Shown: piece after piece, positions 9,221 to 16,908 of the stretch
How positions within the stretch are numbered: position 1 is the first letter of the stretch
How the letters are laid out: every line of letters starts with the position of its first letter
Origin: an uncultured Lachnospiraceae bacterium
GTDB taxonomy: Bacteria > Bacillota > Clostridia > Lachnospirales > Lachnospiraceae
Direction of reading: 5' to 3'
Assembly: GCA_910577955.1 (NCBI GenBank)
Contig: CAJTNC010000012.1
Coordinates: 25,712-89,711, forward strand
DNA length: 64,000 nucleotides
Made by a program: the position numbers and the translations under genes
Notes under the pieces: generated by a model
Seen by the model: the letters and a program-made list of their open reading frames with translations, nothing else
Told to the model about the DNA's origin: nothing
Databases searched by the model: none

Positions 9221-10632
9221 AAACTGATCCCCAATTCCCCGCAGACCCGGCCTATCACTTCCACCAGTTCGCCGTCTGTCAGCACAGTCACGCGCCCTTC
9301 CGCATACTGTTCATCCACCCAAACTTTCACGTTTTTCACAAGTTCGCTGTTTTTATCGACCTGCCTGTCATCTTTCAGCCTGTAATAAGTATTGATCCAG
9401 TGGGCGATGCCTGCAAGACCGGAAGTGTTGGATACCGCGCACAGCACCGGCCTGTTTAAAAATTTCTCCGTATCAAAAATGTTGTATATCTCCTCGTTTT
9501 TCAAAAGCCCGTCGGCGTGTATACCTGCCCTTGTCACATTAAAGTTTTTGCCCACAAAAGGCGTCCTCGGCGGGATCCGATAGCCAATCTCTTTTTCGTA
9601 ATACTCAGCCAACTCCGTGATGACCGTAGTGTCCATACCGTCAAGGGTTCCCTTTAACTGCGCATACTCAAATACCATCGCTTCAAGCGGCGTATTGCCG
9701 GTACGCTCACCAATGCCGAAAAGCGATGTATTTATGCCACAGCAGCCATAAAGCCATGCGGTGGTTGAGTTCGTTACCGCTTTATAAAAATCATTGTGAC
9801 CGTGCCACTCGATCAACTCGCATGGTACGCCCGCATGTTTTTGAAGGGCGTAAATAATGCCCTGCACAGAACGTGGAATCACAGCTCCCGGATAGTTTAC
9901 GCCGTATCCCATAGTATCGCAGGCTCTCACTTTGACCGGTATTTTATATTCCTCCATCAATTTCATCAATTCCAGACAAAAGGGTACCACATAGCCGTAA
10001 ATATCCGCTCTTGTGACATCTTCCAAATGGCATCGTGGGCTGATTCCCTCCTCCAGACAGTCACGAACAATGTTCAGATAATGGTCCATTGCCTCGCGCC
10101 TCGTCATCTTTAACTTCATAAAAATATGGTAATCGGAACAACTTACCAAAATCCCGGTCTCTTTCATCCCAATCTCTTTGACAAGTTTAAAATCCTCTTT
10201 TGAAGCCCGGATCCAGCTTGTCACCTCCGGAAATGCGTACCCCCGCTCCATACACTGATACACCGCATCCCTGTCCTTTTTACTGTACAGGAAAAACTCA
10301 CAGGCACGAATCAATCCGTTAGGACCTCCCAATCTATGCAGATAGTCGTAGATCGCAACGATCTGATCTGTCGTGTAAGGAGCTCTGGACTGCTGGCCGT
10401 CTCTGAATGTGGTATCGGTGATCCAAATCTCCCTCGGCATATTATGCGGTACGATCCTATCATTAAAAGGTATCTTAGGCACTTCGGAATAGGGGAACAT
10501 ATTGCGAAACACATTGGGCTTTTTCACATCATCCAATATGTACATATGCTCCTCTATCTCCAACAGATTATTGCCTGTATTCATGTAAATAGGCCGGTTT
10601 GTAAATATATTGCTGTTATAAAAATCTGTCAT
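9217..10632 (-). CDS. HMGL-family acyltransferase, probable Re-citrate synthase
   Basis: A 471-residue member of the isopropylmalate/homocitrate synthase superfamily. The catalytic signature DTTFRDGQQ is at 73-81 (usual DTTLRDGEQ) and the zinc motif HGHND starts at H277/H279. It lacks the C-terminal LeuA regulatory domain expected of leucine-pathway enzymes, and has an N-terminal extension of about 65 residues. Being co-transcribed with icd argues for condensation of acetyl-CoA with oxaloacetate, the reaction of Re-citrate synthase known from Clostridium kluyveri. No Si-type citrate synthase is visible here. Alternatives are homocitrate or citramalate synthase. Family assignment is firm; substrate is inference. 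Confidence 0.72.
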   Translation of the reverse strand: MTDFYNSNIFTNRPIYMNTGNNLLEIEEHMYILDDVKKPNVFRNMFPYSEVPKIPFNDRIVPHNMPREIWITDTTFRDGQQSRAPYTTDQIVAIYDYLHRLGGPNGLIRACEFFLYSKKDRDAVYQCMERGYAFPEVTSWIRASKEDFKLVKEIGMKETGILVSCSDYHIFMKLKMTRREAMDHYLNIVRDCLEEGISPRCHLEDVTRADIYGYVVPFCLELMKLMEEYKIPVKVRACDTMGYGVNYPGAVIPRSVQGIIYALQKHAGVPCELIEWHGHNDFYKAVTNSTTAWLYGCCGINTSLFGIGERTGNTPLEAMVFEYAQLKGTLDGMDTTVITELAEYYEKEIGYRIPPRTPFVGKNFNVTRAGIHADGLLKNEEIYNIFDTEKFLNRPVLCAVSNTSGLAGIAHWINTYYRLKDDRQVDKNSELVKNVKVWVDEQYAEGRVTVLTDGELVEVIGRVCGELGISL

Positions 10633-10667
10633 GAGATTAACCGCCTTTCCTAAACCGCTTCTGTATC

Positions 10668-10679
10668 ATTGTATACATT
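10668..10679. promoter_or_regulatory. candidate GntR/FCD operator upstream of the citrate operon
   Basis: TGTATACA (10670-10677) is a perfect 8-bp palindrome, inside ATTGTATACATT, 38 bp before the synthase start in the divergent gap shared with the subtilase gene. FCD-type GntR proteins commonly bind TNGTNNACNA-like palindromes. The site could autoregulate the operon. Confidence 0.45.
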
Positions 10680-10758
10680 AGTACATTCTTCTGTCAAGCA
10701 TCATTTTTACTAAAAAATACCTAAAACAATTTTTAATTATAGTACAAACTCAAAACAA

Positions 10759-11718
10759 GTGGCTGCTGATTATGATAGAAAAAAAGAGCTACTTACAATA
10801 ATAATGAACAGAGTCAGAAATCAACTTGAATTATTAAAAATAAACAATGAAGATCAAACTTCTGTAAATATGCCTGTGACCGTCGCTGTTTTAGACAGTG
10901 GTATTGACTCCACTCATCCCGATCTACATGGAAAACTTCTTGCTTTTCATGATTTTTTATCAGACAGACCTATCCCTTATGACGATTTCGGACACGGCAC
11001 CCATGTCTGTGGCTGCATTGCAGGCAGCGGAAAAATTTCGGACGGACTATACCGCGGAATCGTGCCGGAAGCCCGCCTTGTCGTCGGTAAAATACTGGAC
11101 AAAAAAGGGGACGGCAGCGTTCAAAAGATGGTGGAAGCACTGCGTTGGATCCTCAGGATAAAAGATATCTATCATATCCGTGTGCTTAATATCTCTATCG
11201 GCACCGGAGATGGCTATCAAAAACAGGAATATGACGAAATCAGAAAACTATTAAATGAAGCATGGTATCAAGGTATTATGATCGTCTGCGCAGCCGGAAA
11301 CAAAGGTCCTGTAAGCGGCAGTATTTCTATGCTCGGCATGAACCGTAATATTATTACAGTGGGATGCCACGAAGGTTTTGAAAGCCATCGCTTCGGGCAC
11401 CCCTGCCAGCTTTATTCCGGCAGAGGTGAAATTTCAGAGATCTACAGGAAGCCTGATATCGTCGCTCCCGGCACAGAGATCGTCTCCTGCAAAGCAGCTC
11501 CCTACCGAGGAAAATCAATACTGAACAAATACTACTGCAAAAAAAGCGGCACGTCTATGGCGACATCCATCGTCTCAGGATGCTGCGCGCTCTTTTTTCA
11601 AAGAAACCCTCTCGAATCCAACGAATACTGCAAAAGGCGGCTCTTGCAGACCGCGCGCAATCTTGGCGAAGCATGGAACAAGCAAGGGTACGGAATGGTG
11701 AATCCGACCGCAATGTGA
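10759..11718 (+). CDS. S8 family subtilisin-like serine protease, probably intracellular
   Basis: A 319-residue frame with the complete S8 triad: D46 in VLDSGID, H79 in FGHGTH and S266 in SGTSMAT. The oxyanion Asn lies in AAGNKGP. There is no signal peptide and no pro-domain, and the length is close to intracellular subtilisins, so it probably acts in the cytoplasm. The start is uncertain: GTG at 10759 has no good ribosome site, and the ATG at 10804 is an alternative that keeps the whole catalytic domain. Divergent from the citrate operon; downstream is a disrupted gene on the other strand. Confidence 0.88.
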   Translation: MAADYDRKKELLTIIMNRVRNQLELLKINNEDQTSVNMPVTVAVLDSGIDSTHPDLHGKLLAFHDFLSDRPIPYDDFGHGTHVCGCIAGSGKISDGLYRGIVPEARLVVGKILDKKGDGSVQKMVEALRWILRIKDIYHIRVLNISIGTGDGYQKQEYDEIRKLLNEAWYQGIMIVCAAGNKGPVSGSISMLGMNRNIITVGCHEGFESHRFGHPCQLYSGRGEISEIYRKPDIVAPGTEIVSCKAAPYRGKSILNKYYCKKSGTSMATSIVSGCCALFFQRNPLESNEYCKRRLLQTARNLGEAWNKQGYGMVNPTAM

Positions 11719-11722
11719 GTTC

Positions 11723-11944
11723 TCATTCCAACAGAAATTTCCTCCTCACTTTTCTGCTGTCATACTCCGGCGCAAAAGCCTCCGCCGCTTCACATATCGG
11801 AAAAATTTCATCCAAATCTGTTTCTAATTCTTCGGCAATCATTTCCGGAGTTTTATTTCTTGACAGTTTTTTGCAGACCAGTTCAATCAGCTTTCCCAAT
11901 TCCCCTTCTTTTATTCCTTCTTTTATTCCCTCTTCCTTTCCATC
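11723..11944 (-). pseudogene. 3' part of PD-(D/E)XK (Rpn-type) gene split by the prophage
   Basis: Codes for the C-terminal 71 residues (from K-E-E-G-I-K-E-G) of a recombination-promoting-nuclease/transposase-family protein. The Gly-Lys-Glu repeat and the following helical tail are typical of that family's C-terminus. The 5' part lies at 43649-44328. Removing the prophage and one copy of the 5-bp duplication rejoins the halves in frame (...A-R-E-D-G|K-E-E-G...) to give 298 residues, the usual family size. A TTG-started frame to 11953 exists but is an artefact of the phage end. Confidence 0.88.
11940..11944. repeat. 5-bp target-site duplication, left copy (CCATC)
   Basis: CCATC directly precedes the prophage end TGTGA and recurs at 43649-43653 directly after the other end. 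Five-base duplications are the hallmark of Mu-type transposition. Confidence 0.9.
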
Positions 11945-11993
11945 TGTGAGCAAGCAAAAAAAATGACATTTTTACTCACTTAGAATGACATTT
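11945..11993. repeat. prophage end with transposase-binding-like repeats
   Basis: The terminal 24 bp read TGTGA-N12-AATGACA, matching the other prophage end (complement of 43625-43648) in both sequence and spacing. A second AATGACA (11984-11990, within CTCACTTAG-AATGACA) follows the first (11962-11968) at 22 bp, two helical turns. This resembles the multiple MuA sites at Mu ends. Confidence 0.7.
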
Positions 11994-12018
11994 CTTCATA
12001 ACTTACAATTTATCATGC

Positions 12019-12099
12019 AAAAAAGGAAATTCTACAATAATTCATGTCTTCTAATGCCATGTTGAAGATATTTTAAACCGTTGTTGAATTTCCTTTTTT
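12019..12099 (-). terminator. long nested hairpin ending the late operon
   Basis: A 14-bp perfect inverted repeat (12019-12032 and 12086-12099, AAAAAAGGAAATTC/GAATTTCCTTTTTT) encloses a smaller stem (TCTTC...GAAGA). On the minus strand it follows the amidase stop and ends in six U residues. It probably terminates late transcription before the phage end; a small structured RNA is also possible. Confidence 0.55.
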
Positions 12100-12111
12100 A
12101 AAAACTGAAAA

Positions 12112-12999
12112 TCACAAAGCTTTTCTCTGCTCTGCAATCCCCAGTTGAATATAATGCTGATAATATGCAGGAAGGTCATTTCCGAATGCTTTCTGAAGAT
12201 CCGGATACCTCGCCTTATATGCCTGTACGTTAAACGTATCAATAGCCTGCCGGCCCTCACTCATACCGTTGGAAATGAAATGGCTGAATAACGCGGATGC
12301 ATCATCCCCGAACGCTTCCTGCAGGTCTGTATACCGCGCCGCATACTGCGCGGCATCAAATACAGGACTATAGTCCAGACCATTATATACCGCAGACTCC
12401 GGCGTGGTATGTTCACTGTATTTCAAAGAGAGCTCTTTTACCAAAAAAGCGATTACTCCCCGTGCTGTTTTTATGGCATGATCCTCCGAGAGAATCACCG
12501 GCACATCCGTCGGACTGTCCATGAACCCGTTCTCGACCAGAAAAGCCGGCATTTTTGTATTTTTGATCACATAAAAATTGTTTTTGATGATTCTCTGGCT
12601 ACGGTTGCCTTTAAGGCCTGTCCTGCTTACGATTGCACTATACAGATCCCCGGCTTGTCTAAGACGCTCCTTATTGTTTGAACAGTAGTAGACTACCGTA
12701 CCACCGCCCGGCCGGCCGGAAAGCCCTGCGTTGTGGTGCATGGATATGTACATGGCCACCTTTGCCGCATTCGCAACACTGACGCGCATAGAAAGCGGTA
12801 TGTCCTGTGCCCCGGTTCTATCGTCTACTCGGAGCACCTTGCATTCATAAGCCGCAAGTCCGTCTTCCACCATGTCCATGATTCTGGCATTCAGCCACCA
12901 TTCCCTTGTCTCGCCCGGATCCAACTTCCTCATGCAGCGTTTTCCCTGTGTTCTCATCCCGTGCCCCGCATCCAGCGCAATAATAAGTTCCTTACTCAT
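12112..12999 (-). CDS. phage endolysin: N-acetylmuramoyl-L-alanine amidase (Amidase_3) with two C-terminal repeats
   Basis: A 295-residue lysis enzyme without signal peptide, so it needs the holin for export. The Amidase_3 domain covers about 5-190, with zinc ligands likely H13 (AGHG), E30 and H88 (SMHHN), and catalytic E156 (LVENGF). Two 39-residue repeats follow at 214-252 and 256-294, each of the form F-D/N-x3-Y...DL-x2-AFG-D/N-D...G-x-x-E-x-R, probably cell-wall binding. The same module occurs in the host transglutaminase-like protein at 51857-52696. AAAGGAG precedes the start. Confidence 0.93.
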   Translation of the reverse strand: MSKELIIALDAGHGMRTQGKRCMRKLDPGETREWWLNARIMDMVEDGLAAYECKVLRVDDRTGAQDIPLSMRVSVANAAKVAMYISMHHNAGLSGRPGGGTVVYYCSNNKERLRQAGDLYSAIVSRTGLKGNRSQRIIKNNFYVIKNTKMPAFLVENGFMDSPTDVPVILSEDHAIKTARGVIAFLVKELSLKYSEHTTPESAVYNGLDYSPVFDAAQYAARYTDLQEAFGDDASALFSHFISNGMSEGRQAIDTFNVQAYKARYPDLQKAFGNDLPAYYQHYIQLGIAEQRKAL

Positions 13000-13062
13000 A
13001 ATCCCGTTCTCCTTTCTCCTCTTATAGCAATAAAACAGGGAGCCGAAGCTCCCTTTAGCTGC

Positions 13063-13398
13063 TTATTTACTTATTTTTCCCCTTTTATATCTGGTCCGCT
13101 GCCAGATCTCCGCCGCGCGCTCCCAGCCGCCGGTTGCAATCACATATACCACAAAAGCGGCGATAAATGCGGCGAAAACATAATACCAGACGATCGTGAT
13201 CTTAAAATACTGGCATAAGATGATTACCGCCATCGGGCATAAAATAAGCGATACCGCCAGCGCTACGATGCTGGTGGGGATCTTATTTAATCCCGGCAGC
13301 TCTTTTATCACCTGCACGATCACCGCCACCAGAAAGGCCAGCACCCCCAGCGCCATCAGTCCATAAGTAATATACTGCATCATAAGTTCCATATTCAT
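13063..13398 (-). CDS. phage holin-like membrane protein
   Basis: A 111-residue protein with hydrophobic segments at about 8-32, 42-62 and 68-90, then a basic C-terminus (RTRYKRGK). Size, three-helix topology and position directly upstream of the amidase fit a holin that permeabilises the membrane for the endolysin. The start follows GAGGATTG; Met3 is a possible alternative and could act as a dual start, as in some holins. Confidence 0.78.
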   Translation of the reverse strand: MNMELMMQYITYGLMALGVLAFLVAVIVQVIKELPGLNKIPTSIVALAVSLILCPMAVIILCQYFKITIVWYYVFAAFIAAFVVYVIATGGWERAAEIWQRTRYKRGKISK

Positions 13399-13433
13399 TT
13401 TTCAATCCTCACTTTCTTCTTAATACTTTTTGA

Positions 13434-13547
13434 TCACACCAAAAATGAGTTTTCTTTCCTGCACTTTTGATAGATACGCCTAACGTTTTCAATGGCCATA
13501 ACCGCTTTGCTGTTTTTGTAATGCGGATGCGCTGCAACATCTCTCAT
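13434..13547 (-). CDS. possible 37-residue phage protein upstream of holin
   Basis: An ATG-started frame of 37 codons, basic and Ala-rich (M-R-D-V-A-A-H-P ... V-R-R-I-Y-Q-K), in the 258-bp gap between methyltransferase and holin. The ribosome site (GAGCGG) is weak. The composition looks like protein rather than noise. No family recognised. Confidence 0.35.
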   Translation of the reverse strand: MRDVAAHPHYKNSKAVMAIENVRRIYQKCRKENSFLV

Positions 13548-13602
13548 ATTTGTAGCCGCTCAAAATTTCTGTCAAAAAACTCAATTTTCTTACAAAAACT
13601 TT

Positions 13603-13626
13603 CCGGAAATATTTTCCGGGTTTTTG
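13603..13626. terminator. bidirectional hairpin after the methyltransferase gene
   Basis: Perfect 7-bp stem CCGGAAA/TTTCCGG (13603-13619) with a 3-nt loop. T5 runs lie on the plus-strand side (13621-13625) and, after a short AAAG, on the minus-strand side. On the minus strand it lies about 40 nt after the methyltransferase stop. Confidence 0.5.
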
Positions 13627-13656
13627 ACTTAAAAATATAGTTTTTCTTTATCTTTT

Positions 13657-14463
13657 CTATGTTTTAATCATCATAAGTTTTCTCGCCTCACCTATCCTCT
13701 CTTTAGCTATTTCAAAATATTTTTCTTCAAGTTCCATTCCAATAAAATTTCTATTTGTATTCACACAAGCAACCCCCGTCGAACCACTACCCATGCAGTT
13801 ATCAAGAACCGTATCACCCTCATTAGTGTATGTTTTTATCAGATATTCCAACATGTCAACCGGCTTTGCGGTCGGGTGCTTTACTGTCTTATCTGTGTTT
13901 CCAAATAATGCGCCGTTCCAGTTTGAAAACTTAACCACATCTTCTAATTCTTCCGGTAAATCATATTCCAGTACATCAGAGGGGTATCTTTCTCCTGTTT
14001 CCACCCATCGCCAATCATCATTGCGGAACTCATTGTACTGTTCAGCTTTTCCTCCGTTCCGACGCTCCCTCCCCATATCATTTCTTTTAACCATTCGCAT
14101 TTGCGGATTGTATGTAGGCAAGTGCTTATAGAAAACACATATATTTTCATGATACCGCATAGGCATTTTCTTAGCGTTCAGAAAGCCGGTTGGTAATGTT
14201 TTATTCCAGATAATTTCATATCTGAACATCTTGCGGTTACTCATTATTAAATCTGTAGTAAATGGCTGCTGTGAGAACAGGCATATCACCCCGTTATCTT
14301 TAATGATCCGCTTATACTGTTTCCAAAGTGGTTCATATGGGATAGTTTTGTCAAAATCGCATTTTGTAGTTCCATAGGGTAAGTCGCCAAGAATCATGTC
14401 TATTCTTTTATCTGGTTCTTTCTCCATCAATTTAAGGCAATCACCTTTTAGTAATCTTATCAA
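13657..14463 (-). CDS. DNA N6-adenine/N4-cytosine methyltransferase (beta-type order)
   Basis: A 268-residue DNA methylase. Motif IV DLPYG is at 27-31 (a DPPY variant common in phage enzymes). It is followed by a variable recognition region, then TAKPVDMLEYLI and the SAM-binding motif I DNCMGSGSTG near the C-terminus; this IV-before-I order is the beta class. The start is TTG at 14463, with AAAGGAG 7 nt upstream; no ATG fits. It is more AT-rich than the neighbouring tail genes, suggesting separate acquisition. Its place at the end of the late region resembles Mu mom, so it may protect phage DNA from restriction. Confidence 0.9.
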   Translation of the reverse strand: MIRLLKGDCLKLMEKEPDKRIDMILGDLPYGTTKCDFDKTIPYEPLWKQYKRIIKDNGVICLFSQQPFTTDLIMSNRKMFRYEIIWNKTLPTGFLNAKKMPMRYHENICVFYKHLPTYNPQMRMVKRNDMGRERRNGGKAEQYNEFRNDDWRWVETGERYPSDVLEYDLPEELEDVVKFSNWNGALFGNTDKTVKHPTAKPVDMLEYLIKTYTNEGDTVLDNCMGSGSTGVACVNTNRNFIGMELEEKYFEIAKERIGEARKLMMIKT

Positions 14464-14636
14464 CTATATGCTCCTTTCTTTTCTAATTTTAAATAGTGCT
14501 ACTATTTCATGCGTTTTTTCAAAACTGCCTGTCCTTTCCGCTTTTTTTATAAAAATAAAAGCCAGATATCGTTTCAGTATCCAACCTATTTTCACAATAT
14601 AATATTTATGAAAGTTTTTTGTCGGATAAATAAATA

Positions 14637-14786
14637 CTATTTATCTCTATCCCCAAAATACATAGCTTTTACTGCATTATATTCAAATTCCGGTACTCCG
14701 CCTATATAACCAGACCCGCCGCCGGCAGACCCACCATTATAGTTCCCGCCACGTCCTCCACCGTATAATCCACCACCGCTAAACTT
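14637..14786 (-). pseudogene. glycine-rich tail-fibre C-terminal fragment
   Basis: The minus-strand frame ending at 14637 encodes SGGGLYGGGRGGNYNGG... followed by GSGYIGGVPEFEYNAVKAM, a poly-glycine fibre-tip type of domain. It has no plausible start or N-terminal domain: upstream of about 14786 the frame runs antisense to another fibre fragment. The boundary is approximate. It appears to be an alternative or discarded fibre terminus. Confidence 0.55.
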
Positions 14787-14951
14787 GCTATTTACGGCTG
14801 GCAGAATGCAAATTCGAATATAGTTCCATATATAGCATCCACAATTATTCAAGAAAATGCAGATACTGTAACGTTTGGCTTGCGCGATATCGAAGGTTCT
14901 GGATTGCCGGGTGGTTCGTACATTTCTTATATTATTTATATAAGAAACTAA
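14769..14951 (+). pseudogene. tail-fibre C-terminal fragment on the opposite strand
   Basis: An open frame of 60 codons without a start, directly after a TAA at 14766. It reads ...A-K-L-A-I-Y-G-W-Q-N-A-N-S..., continues T-V-T-F-G-L-R-D-I and ends in TAA at 14949-14951. The composition and ending resemble fibre C-termini. It is convergent with the intact fibre gene, whose stop lies 9 bp away. This is the tail-to-tail layout of alternative fibre ends in invertible segments such as the Mu G region. Confidence 0.5.
14923..14947. repeat. hairpin between convergent fibre ends
   Basis: Perfect 10-bp inverted repeat TTTCTTATAT/ATATAAGAAA with a 5-nt loop. It is inside the last codons of the plus-strand fragment and just beyond the stop of the intact fibre gene. 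It could be a weak terminator or a recombination relic. Confidence 0.45.
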
Positions 14952-14960
14952 TTCAGTGTT

Positions 14961-16379
14961 TTATTTATTAAATGTAACGCCGTTACATCTTACATAGGAT
15001 GTAAACTGTTGTATACCCTTATCACCACCATAAAATTCTGATCTTCCACCAGTATATGAATTTAATGCCTGCGCAGAAACACCAATATAATAGTACCCTT
15101 CAAGATCAGCTACATCTAGCGTGATATTAACCGTGCCCTGCATAGTATTAGTGTTTGAGTGCTGTCCAATATTAGTCAATCCCTTACTCCTAATAAAACT
15201 ACTACCAGCAGATAGCGCAACACCGCAAAGATAATTGTGAATGTTATAATAGTATTTTTCTTGACTTGATCTCCATTCAAAATAATAGTAGTTAATATTA
15301 AAAGTGATGGATTTATATCCAGTTAGATTGTATCTTGCACCATACCATGCATATATCGGAGTTGGACTTGCCCACAATGCATTATTTGGATATGACGTCG
15401 TAGTAATAATGGATGAGAAAATATTGCCAGGAAAAGCCCTTTTTAGCTCTGTATAAATTTCTTCCGGTGTGCTATCAGCATTGATATTAAGTCCAGATGA
15501 TGATAAGGCTTCAATCAATGCACTTTTATCAACCTCGCTAAAAGGGAACACTGTATCTGCACCGCCTACTGTAGTTTTATAACCGGTTATCTTGCCGGTC
15601 TCATCAATAATCGGCTCAAAGCCGCCTAAATCACTATATAACCCAGTTATCTGATCTTGCAGTTCTTTCCCCTGTCTAGCATCCAGAACACTTCCAGATA
15701 TTGTTGTTGCTAGATTATTAGCCACAGAGCAAAATGCCGCCTCCTTCAGGTCACTAAACCATTTTCTGATCTTTCCAAATAGTACAGACAACTTTTCCTT
15801 AGAGGCTATATTCTCCCGCTCTTCCGCCTCTGTAAACGTCGGCGTCTGATCATCAGTGTCTACGTTTGGTACATTTTCAAGCCCTAACTGCTTTGCTGTA
15901 ACTTTATGTGGATTATCATTATCACTGAGATGTGCCAGAAACTGCCCCTTTGTCACGTATCCGGTGCCAACACCCTCAATAGTCACATTGCCAGTACCCG
16001 AAATTTTCATCGCAATATCATACTCTATCTGTATGATTCCATTTCCGTAAGACGGTATTTTTTCTCCGTTATACTGCTGACCTATGATCACTAATGTATC
16101 TGCCTCATCCCCCTCCAGCTTTCCATATACGCCAACCTGTCTTAGCTGGTATTCTTCTTCCAGTTGCACATTTGACAGTGTTGTTTTCACAACCGCCTGT
16201 CTGTTCTCAAAAATAACCTCATCCAGAAACATATCCTGTTTTTTGTCAACAACATTCTGTAGCACAGCCGGTGAAGCAGAATATCCGCTTCCGGATTCTA
16301 CACGGGTGAAAATCACTGTCCGCCCTGCTGCTACCTGCGTCATCAGAACTGCCCCGCTATTTGTCAATATATAATCCAT
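14961..16379 (-). CDS. phage tail fibre protein
   Basis: A 472-residue protein. The N-terminal domain (about 1-145) matches the phage tail-collar/fibre attachment family (ILTNSGAVLMTQV...). It is followed by the repeat-type junction SDNDNPHKVTAKQLGL (about 152-167), which is diagnostic of tail fibres. A helical neck (185-240) and an aromatic, beta-rich C-terminal receptor domain (about 310-472) follow. GGAGG lies 9 nt before the ATG, and the start overlaps the gp48-like gene by 23 bp. Base composition falls toward AT in the last third, suggesting domain exchange. Confidence 0.9.
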   Translation of the reverse strand: MDYILTNSGAVLMTQVAAGRTVIFTRVESGSGYSASPAVLQNVVDKKQDMFLDEVIFENRQAVVKTTLSNVQLEEEYQLRQVGVYGKLEGDEADTLVIIGQQYNGEKIPSYGNGIIQIEYDIAMKISGTGNVTIEGVGTGYVTKGQFLAHLSDNDNPHKVTAKQLGLENVPNVDTDDQTPTFTEAEERENIASKEKLSVLFGKIRKWFSDLKEAAFCSVANNLATTISGSVLDARQGKELQDQITGLYSDLGGFEPIIDETGKITGYKTTVGGADTVFPFSEVDKSALIEALSSSGLNINADSTPEEIYTELKRAFPGNIFSSIITTTSYPNNALWASPTPIYAWYGARYNLTGYKSITFNINYYYFEWRSSQEKYYYNIHNYLCGVALSAGSSFIRSKGLTNIGQHSNTNTMQGTVNITLDVADLEGYYYIGVSAQALNSYTGGRSEFYGGDKGIQQFTSYVRCNGVTFNK

Positions 16380-16908
16380 CCGTGCATACCTCCGCGATTA
16401 TTTTTTTTGTTACTGCTCCTGCAATTCCAACATAATAGCCTACTTTATCAATTCGTTTGACCTCATTGATAAATTCAAAATCAAGATGTGCCGGTCTTGC
16501 CTCATCTATGGCATCCTTTGCAATCTGCATATTCTCCGCAAGGTACTGAGTGCCTACCAAGACTTCAAAGTAATACTCCAACGGATATTCGATAATCTCG
16601 ACATAATCAGCGTCTATCACCTGCTTCACGAGCCCCGCCAGCATGGATCGTGTTGCCGTCTCCCCGCTGTTCATTTTTGCCAACACCCTTGCTTTTTTCT
16701 GATTCAATGTCAACGAACTATCACGAATAAGGCCATATTCCTTTTCCCACAAAATCAACCCTGCCTCATCCGCTGTTTTTACGCACATCCGTTCATGCTG
16801 CTTATCCAATTCCACATGCATACGGTCTATTTCTATCTGTTCTGCTTCTAATAACTCATCCATCTGCCGCATGGATGCTTCCAATTTCGACAATGAATCT
16901 TTAAGCAT
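16357..16908 (-). CDS. baseplate/tail protein, YmfQ (Mu gp48) family
   Basis: A 183-residue protein when started at ATG 16908, which has GGAGGAAG upstream and overlaps the baseplate J stop by eight bases; an upstream ATG at 16932 lacks a site. An N-terminal helical region is followed by a fold with DSSLTLNQKKARVLAKMNS and DADYVEIIEYP, typical of the YmfQ/DUF2313 family at the baseplate-fibre junction. It is immediately followed by the fibre gene, as in other contractile-tail phages. Confidence 0.85.
   Translation of the reverse strand: MLKDSLSKLEASMRQMDELLEAEQIEIDRMHVELDKQHERMCVKTADEAGLILWEKEYGLIRDSSLTLNQKKARVLAKMNSGETATRSMLAGLVKQVIDADYVEIIEYPLEYYFEVLVGTQYLAENMQIAKDAIDEARPAHLDFEFINEVKRIDKVGYYVGIAGAVTKKIIAEVCTDGLYIDK

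Noticed and set aside
13657..16908. Gin-type invertase near the fibre locus
   Set aside because: No serine recombinase frame exists here or elsewhere in the prophage; the small HTH protein at 33189-33494 lacks the catalytic domain.
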